Assembly: GCA_017997855.1 (NCBI GenBank)
Contig: JAGOEF010000103.1
Span: 1 to 6,047, forward strand
Direction of reading: 5' to 3'
Source of the DNA: Bacteroidales bacterium
GTDB taxonomy: Bacteria; Bacteroidota; Bacteroidia; Bacteroidales; ML635J-15
Length of the DNA stretch: 6,047 nucleotides
The notes below the pieces were generated by a model. That model worked only from the letters and a program-made list of their open reading frames with translations. It was not told where the DNA came from and ran no database searches. Of the stretch, positions 1 to 5,069 are shown piece after piece; positions within the stretch are counted from its first letter, which is position 1; each line of letters opens with the position of its first letter. A program made the translations under genes and the position numbers.

Positions 1-1
1 T

Positions 2-925
2 CTTCCGCAGAACAAATATTCCACCCGCCGTGATATCTTCAGGTTTACCCGCCTCTATCTTCCGGGAAATACACCAGCCATGATGCTCAACGCCGGCCTG
101 CATGGTTCCAATGGTATTATCCTCGACCTGGAGGATTCGGTAGCCCCGGCTAAAAAAGACGAAGCCCGGCTGCTCATCCGCAACGTATTGCGCTGCATCG
201 ACCTCTTTGGAGCCGAACGCATGGTGCGCATCAATCAGGGAGAACGTGGTCTCGAAGACCTGAAATATGTAATTCCGCAAAACGTGAACCTCGTTTTGGT
301 ACCCAAATGCGAAAGTGTAGAATATCTGAAGCAGGTTGACGCAAGCATTGCCCGTTGCAAAGCCCCCGAGTTCAAAGACCATCCGGTGTTCCTGATGCCT
401 ATTATCGAAAGCGCACTGGGTGTTGAAATGGCTTTTGAACTGGCTAAGGCCACACCCAACGTAGTTGCATTGGCTATAGGTCTCGAAGACTTTACTGCTG
501 ACCTTGGAACCAAACGGACACAGGAAGGCACCGAATCTTTGTACGCCCGCTACCGAATGGTAAATGCTTGCAAGGCCGCAGGCATTCAGCCCATCGACTC
601 GGTATACAGCGATGTGGACAACATGGACGGACTGCGCGAAAATGTGGCAAGCTCAAAAGCCCTTGGCTTCGAAGGAATGGGCTGCATACATCCACGTCAG
701 GTACCCGTAATTCAGGAGTGCTTTGCCCCGGATTCCGACGAACTCGACAAGGCCATGAAGATTGTAAATGCTGCCATCGAAGGCGAAAAAGCCGGACTCG
801 GCGTGGTTTCGCTTGGCTCAAAAATGATTGACCCGCCTGTGGTTAAACGTGCAGAACGCACCATCAACCTGGCGATAAACTTAAATATTATTGATAAAAA
901 CTGGAGGGATAATTATGTCAGCTAA
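2..925 (+). CDS. citE: Citrate lyase beta subunit (CitE family), 5' end cut by the window edge
   Basis: Partial gene of 307 visible residues and a TAA stop. CitE cleaves the acyl-carrier-bound citryl thioester to oxaloacetate and acetyl-carrier in the cytoplasmic citrate lyase complex, using a TIM-barrel fold and Mg. Seen here (numbered from the codon at 2): LYLPGN near 18-23, LDLEDSV at 41-47 (acidic Mg/substrate region), MVRIN at 74-78 with the likely substrate-binding Arg, MPIIES at 132-137, GLEDFTADLG at 160-169, and HPRQVP near 230. GLGVVSLGSKMID near the C terminus matches E. coli CitE closely. The first ATG (80) lies after the LYLPG motif, and no ATG, GTG or TTG precedes it in frame, so the true start is left of the window. 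The stop overlaps the start of the alpha-subunit gene, indicating one operon. It could instead be the beta subunit of citramalate lyase, which belongs to the same family. The family assignment is firm; the substrate is not. Confidence 0.9.
   Translation, partial: LPQNKYSTRRDIFRFTRLYLPGNTPAMMLNAGLHGSNGIILDLEDSVAPAKKDEARLLIRNVLRCIDLFGAERMVRINQGERGLEDLKYVIPQNVNLVLVPKCESVEYLKQVDASIARCKAPEFKDHPVFLMPIIESALGVEMAFELAKATPNVVALAIGLEDFTADLGTKRTQEGTESLYARYRMVNACKAAGIQPIDSVYSDVDNMDGLRENVASSKALGFEGMGCIHPRQVPVIQECFAPDSDELDKAMKIVNAAIEGEKAGLGVVSLGSKMIDPPVVKRAERTINLAINLNIIDKNWRDNYVS
903..908 (+). promoter_or_regulatory. Strong ribosome binding site of the alpha-subunit gene
   Basis: GGAGGG lies six bases before the ATG at 915, inside the last codons of the beta-subunit gene. 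It decides the start: the in-frame ATG at 891 would add eight residues and has no such site. It probably supports coupled translation of the two subunits. Confidence 0.75.
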
Positions 926-2471
926 TATGATAAAAAACGCTGCCGGACGCATGGTTCCCGACAGCATCAACGGTCAGCCGGCCGTTCCGTTCAAAGGTGT
1001 AGGAAAACATCGCCCCGAAGGCCGCAAATATGCTCCGCCCATTCCCAGCTGTATAGACTATCCCGACGACGGCAACAAAGTGGTAAAATCGCTCAAAGAA
1101 GCGCTCGAACTCTGTGGTCTGCGCGATGGTATGTGCATTTCGACTCATCATCACCTGCGCGATGGCGACATGGTGAGCAATATGATTTTCGATCTGGCCC
1201 ACGATAAAGGTATTAAAGACCTGGTGTGGCTGCCGTCTGCCTCCTTTCCGGTAAACGACCCGCTGGTAAGTTATCTTATCGACGGAACCATTAACCGCAT
1301 CGAGGGGAGCATGAACGGACCACTGGGACGCGCCGTTTCGGAAGGTAAAATGAAGGGTACTGCCATTCTTCGTTCGCATGGTGGCCGCGTGCAGGCCATT
1401 CAGGATGGTGAAGTAAAAATTGATATTGCCGTGATTGCCTGCCCCAGTGCCGATATGTTTGGCAACGCCACAGCTACCGAAGGCCCGTCGGCATGCGGTG
1501 TTCTCGGTTATGCCAAAGCCGACTATATGTATGCCGACCGAGTGATTGTGGTTACCGACAATCTGGTTCCAGTGCCCTGTTTCCCCATGCTCATCGAAGG
1601 TAATTATGTTGATTTTGTTGTGGTAGTCGATAAAATCGGGATGCCAGAGAAAATTGTTTCGGGAACCACCACCATCACACGTAGCCCCGACCGCCTGCTG
1701 ATTGCCGAGCTTACAGCAAAATTCTGCGAAGTTACGGGGATGCTTCGCGACGGTTGCTACATGCAGGCCGGAGCCGGAGGTACTTCGCTGGCAATTGGCT
1801 ACTACATGCATCAGATACTCAAGGCCAAAGGACAGGCATGCCAGCTTGGTTTTGGCGGAACCACAAAATATATGGTTCAGATGCTCGAAGAAGGCACAAT
1901 GAAACACATTCTCGATGCACAGGCCTTCGACCTTGATGCTGTAGCCTCTATCAGTCGCAATGCCAACCACCACCACTACCCCGTTTTTAATGCCTATAAT
2001 TTCCATTCGAAAGGTAATCTCACTTCGATGATGGATATAATGATTTTAGGTGCAACTGAGGTTGACTTGAATTACAACGGAAATGTTGTGACCCACTCAG
2101 ATGGTTATCTTTTACATGGTATCGGTGGATGGCAAAACTGCCTGCACGCCCGTAACGTGATTTTACCCGTGCCCCTGTTCCGCGACCGCATTCCTGTAAT
2201 TGTTGACGAAGTAACCACGCTGGTTGGTCCCGGTGAAATGATTGATGTGATAATTACCGAACGTGGCATTGCCATCAACCCGAAACGTCTGGATCTCCTT
2301 GATGCAGTAAAAGGCTCAGGATTACCCCTGAAAACCATCGAACAGCTCAAGGCAGAAGCCGATGCATTGTGTGGCATACCCAAAAAACCACGTTACAAAG
2401 ACAATGTGGTGGCTGCCATCAAGTGGGTAGATGGAACAGTGATTGACAGCGTACGTCAGCTTGATATTTAG
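915..2471 (+). CDS. citF: Citrate lyase alpha subunit (CitF family)
   Basis: Complete protein of 518 residues, close to E. coli CitF (about 510). CitF is the transferase of the citrate lyase complex: it swaps acetyl for citryl on the CitD acyl carrier so that CitE can cleave it. It resembles E. coli CitF over nearly its whole length: GMCISTHHHLRDGD (72-85), SHGGRV (154-159), PSADMFGNA (177-185), GAGGTSLA (286-293), AQAFD (335-339), RNANH (348-352), HSDG (394-397), RIPVIVD (425-431) and GIAINPKR (451-458). The start at 915 has a strong ribosome site and overlaps the beta-subunit gene by 11 bases, as expected for an operon. The order beta then alpha is that of the usual citDEF cluster. Oddity: the glycine motif after HSDG reads GIGGWQNC where E. 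coli has ASGGHCDT. The closely related citramalate lyase alpha subunit remains possible. No citX or citG gene follows; a terminator does. Confidence 0.92.
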   Translation: MSANMIKNAAGRMVPDSINGQPAVPFKGVGKHRPEGRKYAPPIPSCIDYPDDGNKVVKSLKEALELCGLRDGMCISTHHHLRDGDMVSNMIFDLAHDKGIKDLVWLPSASFPVNDPLVSYLIDGTINRIEGSMNGPLGRAVSEGKMKGTAILRSHGGRVQAIQDGEVKIDIAVIACPSADMFGNATATEGPSACGVLGYAKADYMYADRVIVVTDNLVPVPCFPMLIEGNYVDFVVVVDKIGMPEKIVSGTTTITRSPDRLLIAELTAKFCEVTGMLRDGCYMQAGAGGTSLAIGYYMHQILKAKGQACQLGFGGTTKYMVQMLEEGTMKHILDAQAFDLDAVASISRNANHHHYPVFNAYNFHSKGNLTSMMDIMILGATEVDLNYNGNVVTHSDGYLLHGIGGWQNCLHARNVILPVPLFRDRIPVIVDEVTTLVGPGEMIDVIITERGIAINPKRLDLLDAVKGSGLPLKTIEQLKAEADALCGIPKKPRYKDNVVAAIKWVDGTVIDSVRQLDI

Positions 2472-2488
2472 AAAAACAGTTATTACAG

Positions 2489-2512
2489 AAAGCGGCCTCA
2501 GCCGCTTTTTTT
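2489..2512 (+). terminator. Intrinsic terminator after the citrate lyase genes
   Basis: Hairpin with stem AAAGCGGC / GCCGCTTT and loop CTCA, followed by a run of seven T (2506-2512), 18 bases after the alpha-subunit stop. It ends the + strand operon. Read on the other strand the stem is followed by only three T, so it would be a weak terminator for the convergent DUF218 gene that ends at 2556. Confidence 0.88.
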
Positions 2513-2555
2513 ATTACATACAAATACAATGAGGTATAGTTGCAAATAGACTGTA

Positions 2556-3320
2556 TCAGCAATAGCCGGCCATGCGGTATATTATGTAACCCGCAACTTC
2601 GTGAATAAGAAGCGTCCATTGCTGCAAAACCGAAGCTTTGGGAAGGATGAACCGATCCGGTTTAAGCGTAACAGGGCCAGCATAGCGGTCGGTTACATAC
2701 ACATCGAAGCTAAAACCTGCCTTGCGGAAACAGCCGGCTGCCCTGCGCATGTGAAAGGCACTGGTTATTAAAAGATATGAGTTTTGTGCGGATTGTGGAT
2801 TAAGCATCCGGGCTGCATTCACCGCATTTTCGCGGGTATTGCGCGAAACCGATTCGATAAGAATATCATCGGCAGGAATACCAATGTGCAGCAGGTAATC
2901 GCGCAGAATTACCGATTCTTTCTCATCCTGATTGAGCAGGTCGCCTGAACCACCCACAATACATATCTTTTCGATAGTACCATCGTAATACAGGTCCAGC
3001 GTCTGCAAAAGCCGGTCGCTGCTGCGCCAGAAATTAATACGGTCGTATTTGCCGTCGTACGACATCATTCCCGTGAGCAGAATGCCATAATCGTAATGCG
3101 GTTTGAGTTCAGTTTTTGCAGTGGTCTTCACCTCCCAGGCTTTCATGGCCAAATTCGAAAAAAACGGGTTGGTAAAAAACAGCAAGAGCGTGGCGGCGAC
3201 AATAAAAAGACGACGCCGTATGCGTAAATTCTTCAGGAAGATAATCAATAAAAATAGAATAACCAGCCATACCGAAGGCATCAACAAAAAATTCAATATT
3301 TTCGAAAGCACAAAAAACAT
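2556..3320 (-). CDS. DUF218 (SanA/ElyC/YdcF-like) membrane-anchored protein
   Basis: Complete protein of 254 residues. Two hydrophobic segments lie at about 11-29 and 38-58, with a basic stretch (KNLRIRRR) between them, so the N terminus is probably a membrane hairpin anchoring a soluble domain. The rest is a DUF218 domain: YGILLTG (78-84), DRLLQTLDLYYDG (102-114), IVGGSGD (121-127), E135-S136, GIPADDILIE (147-156), SRNTRENA (159-166) and LITSAFHMRRA (184-194). Members such as E. coli ElyC and SanA are tied to cell-envelope integrity and YdcF binds S-adenosylmethionine, but the biochemical function is generally unknown and no substrate can be assigned here. The usual glycine pair after the first strand reads GMM. 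The start has a modest AAAGG about ten bases upstream. It is divergent from the glutamine synthetase gene and convergent with the alpha-subunit gene, so it seems to be a single-gene unit. Confidence 0.85.
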   Translation of the reverse strand: MFFVLSKILNFLLMPSVWLVILFLLIIFLKNLRIRRRLFIVAATLLLFFTNPFFSNLAMKAWEVKTTAKTELKPHYDYGILLTGMMSYDGKYDRINFWRSSDRLLQTLDLYYDGTIEKICIVGGSGDLLNQDEKESVILRDYLLHIGIPADDILIESVSRNTRENAVNAARMLNPQSAQNSYLLITSAFHMRRAAGCFRKAGFSFDVYVTDRYAGPVTLKPDRFILPKASVLQQWTLLIHEVAGYIIYRMAGYC

Positions 3321-3351
3321 GATGTAAAACCTTTTATTGTCTAAAAACGGC

Positions 3352-3366
3352 TTTCCTCATAGGAAA
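3352..3366. repeat. Inverted repeat TTTCCT-CAT-AGGAAA
   Basis: Perfect 6-base arms with a 3-base centre, in the gap between the divergent genes and about 31 bases before the DUF218 start. It could be an operator half-site pair or a small hairpin in the DUF218 leader. No T-run follows on either strand that would make it a terminator. Confidence 0.4.
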
Positions 3367-3382
3367 ATTTCGTTTGATTTTT

Positions 3383-3398
3383 TAATTTTACAAAATTA
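3383..3398. repeat. Inverted repeat TAATTTT-AC-AAAATTA, possible operator
   Basis: Perfect 7-base arms with a 2-base centre, lying over the candidate promoter elements of both divergent genes. The right arm AAAATTA occurs again at 3414-3420, touching the glutamine synthetase start codon. Its position suits a regulator that controls one or both genes, but the sequence is very AT-rich and may be a chance palindrome. Confidence 0.35.
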
Positions 3399-3419
3399 TA
3401 TGCGAAAATAGTTAAAATT

Positions 3420-4931
3420 ATGAACAAACAACAAATTGAACTGAATCCAAACCTGCTGGTTAAATACCTGCAAAAGTCACCGAAAGAGTTTACACGGGCA
3501 GACATTATCGATTTTGTAGTAAATCACGATATTGAAATGTTGAATCTTAGGTATGTGGCTGAAGACGGGCGGTTGAAATCGCTTAATTTTGTTATCAACA
3601 GCCTCGAACATCTTGAAGATATTTTAACCCATGGCGAGCGTGTCGACGGTAGCAGCCTTTTTTCGTTTATCGAAGCCGGCTCGAGCGATTTATATGTAAT
3701 ACCTCGGTATAGCACGGCATTTCTCAATCCTTTCGAAGAAGTTCCCACGCTTGACATTTTGTGCTCTTACTACACATTCGAAGGAAAACCCCTCGAAAGT
3801 GCACCCGAGTATATGCTAAAAAAAGCCGCTGATTTATTCCGCAGCGAAACCGGTTTTAGTTTTATGGCGCTGGGTGAACTGGAATATTATGTGATTGCGG
3901 ATGCCGAAGAAAACAAAGCATTTCCGGCTACCGACCAAAAAGGATATCACGAATCGGATCCGTTTACCAAATTCGATTTTCTCCGCAAAGAAGCCATGCA
4001 GCTCATTTCGCAGTGTGGTGGTAAAATTAAGTACGGGCATTCCGAAGTAGGCAATTTCACAACGGGCAGCACTTATTATGAACAACAGGAAATTGAGTTT
4101 TTACCCTGTGAGGTCGAAACGGCTGCTGATCAGTTGGTAATTGCCAAGTGGATAATTCGGAAATTGGCTGACGACTACGAAGTAAATGTAAGTTTTGCCC
4201 CAAAAATCACGGTGGGTAAAGCCGGTAGTGGCCTGCACATTCACATGATGGCAGCCAAAGACGGTATCAATCAGTTGGTTGAAAACGGAAAACTTGGTGA
4301 AACAGCACGTCGCATGATAGCGGGTATTCTCGAGTATGCCGATGCACTCACTGCTTTTGGCAATACCATACCGACCTCCTACCTCCGCCTGGTTCCCCAT
4401 CAGGAAGCGCCTACCAACATCTGTTGGGGCGACCGCAACCGCAGCACGCTGATTCGTGTACCCCTGGGCTGGATTGGTGCCGACGATATAATTCATCAGG
4501 TAAATCCACAGGATAAATCTAATTTATCCAAAGGAACTTCGAAACAGACTTTCGAAATCAGAAGTGGAGACGGGTCGGCCGACCTATACCCCTATCTGTC
4601 TGCAATAATTGTTGCTGCACTGGCCGGATTCCGTATGGAAAATGCATTGCAAAAAGCACAGGAACTCTATGTTGACGTAAATATTTTTAAAGAAGAACAC
4701 AAAGCCCGTCTGGCTCAGTTGAAAGCCCTTCCTGCTTCGTGTCACGAATCGGCTCTTGCACTGCAGGAAAAACGCGAATATTTCGAATCAACCGGTGTAT
4801 TTCCGAAAGGACTGATTGACAACACCATTAAAAAGCTGATGGCGTTCGATGATAAGAATCTAAGTGAACGCCTGTATGGTAAGAACGATGAAATTGCCGC
4901 ATTGGTCGAAAAATATTTGCATACAAAATAA
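3420..4931 (+). CDS. glnA: Type I glutamine synthetase, Bacteroidota-type long form
   Basis: Complete protein of 503 residues, longer than the 440-470 of most type I enzymes. It makes glutamine from glutamate, ammonia and ATP in the cytoplasm. The beta-grasp domain holds VDGSS (75-79; D76 matches E. coli D50) and SSDLYVIP (88-95). The catalytic domain holds GELEYYV (152-158, E153/E155), HSEVG (207-211, E209), QQEIEF (222-227, E224), GSGLHIH (269-275, H273), YLRLVPHQEAP (321-331, R323 and flap E329), DRNRSTLIR (338-346, R341/R346) and EIRSGDG (379-385). All the catalytic residues I could align are present. N421-I422-F423 sits where E. coli has NLY with the adenylylated Y397, so control by adenylylation is unlikely. 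About eight extra residues lie between E209 and E224. Transcription appears to be single-gene, from the gap to the left to the terminator on the right. A family member acting on another amine is less likely, given the full catalytic set. Confidence 0.93.
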   Translation: MNKQQIELNPNLLVKYLQKSPKEFTRADIIDFVVNHDIEMLNLRYVAEDGRLKSLNFVINSLEHLEDILTHGERVDGSSLFSFIEAGSSDLYVIPRYSTAFLNPFEEVPTLDILCSYYTFEGKPLESAPEYMLKKAADLFRSETGFSFMALGELEYYVIADAEENKAFPATDQKGYHESDPFTKFDFLRKEAMQLISQCGGKIKYGHSEVGNFTTGSTYYEQQEIEFLPCEVETAADQLVIAKWIIRKLADDYEVNVSFAPKITVGKAGSGLHIHMMAAKDGINQLVENGKLGETARRMIAGILEYADALTAFGNTIPTSYLRLVPHQEAPTNICWGDRNRSTLIRVPLGWIGADDIIHQVNPQDKSNLSKGTSKQTFEIRSGDGSADLYPYLSAIIVAALAGFRMENALQKAQELYVDVNIFKEEHKARLAQLKALPASCHESALALQEKREYFESTGVFPKGLIDNTIKKLMAFDDKNLSERLYGKNDEIAALVEKYLHTK

Positions 4932-4951
4932 ATCAGACATACCAATATTGG

Positions 4952-4979
4952 AAAAGGGAACCGAACGGTTCCCTTTTTT
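4952..4979 (+). terminator. Intrinsic terminator after glutamine synthetase, possibly bidirectional
   Basis: Perfect hairpin with stem AAAAGGGAACC / GGTTCCCTTTT around the loop GAAC, in which the T-run continues to six bases (4974-4979), 20 bases after the stop. Read on the - strand the stem ends in four T, so it may also stop the convergent acyltransferase transcript. A perfect 10-base palindrome CCAATATTGG (4942-4951) directly abuts the left arm. Confidence 0.88.
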
Positions 4980-5041
4980 GTTGAAAATCAAGCCTTAAAT
5001 TGCGCAAATTTCAAAGAGAAGCCGGTAAACCTGAATAGTAG

Positions 5042-5056
5042 CAGGCAATTTGCCTG
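5042..5056. repeat. Palindrome CAGGCAA-T-TTGCCTG downstream of the acyltransferase gene
   Basis: Perfect 7-base arms around a single T, 14 bases past the stop of the - strand acyltransferase gene. No T-run follows on either strand, so it is not a standard terminator. It could protect or shape the 3' end of that transcript, or be a protein site. Otherwise the gap 4980-5069 shows only a short TTGCGCAA palindrome (5000-5007). Confidence 0.4.
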
Positions 5057-5069
5057 AGATGCCCTGATG

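Larger units (their letters stand above)
3321..3419. promoter_or_regulatory. Divergent control region between the DUF218 and glutamine synthetase genes
   Basis: A 99-base AT-rich gap from which both genes must be transcribed unless read-through occurs. For the + strand, TTTG at 3373-3376 and TATATGCG at 3397-3404 are 20 bases apart, a weak fit to the Bacteroidota pattern TTTG / TAnnTTTG. For the - strand, 3398-3391 reads TAATTTTG, a full match to the -7 element, but no TTTG lies at the proper distance. The glutamine synthetase start has no Shine-Dalgarno site, only A/T-rich sequence, as is common in Bacteroidota. Promoter positions are inferred. Confidence 0.4.

Noticed and set aside
80..82. 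ATG at 80 as the start of the beta subunit
   Set aside because: It would remove the conserved LYLPGN segment just before it, and the frame remains open to the left edge.
918..2006. Long open frame of 362 codons on the - strand
   Set aside because: It lies fully antisense to the alpha-subunit gene, its protein is rich in His, Asn and Gly with no family motif, and the + strand protein is clearly conserved.
3103..3327. 74-codon + strand frame before glutamine synthetase
   Set aside because: Antisense to the N-terminal membrane part of the DUF218 gene; low-complexity Lys/Arg-rich product without recognisable features.
3420..4931. Functional link between glutamine synthetase and the lyase operon (glutamate fermentation)
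   Set aside because: They are separated by a terminator and an opposite-strand gene, and glutamine synthetase is a housekeeping gene, so proximity alone is not evidence.
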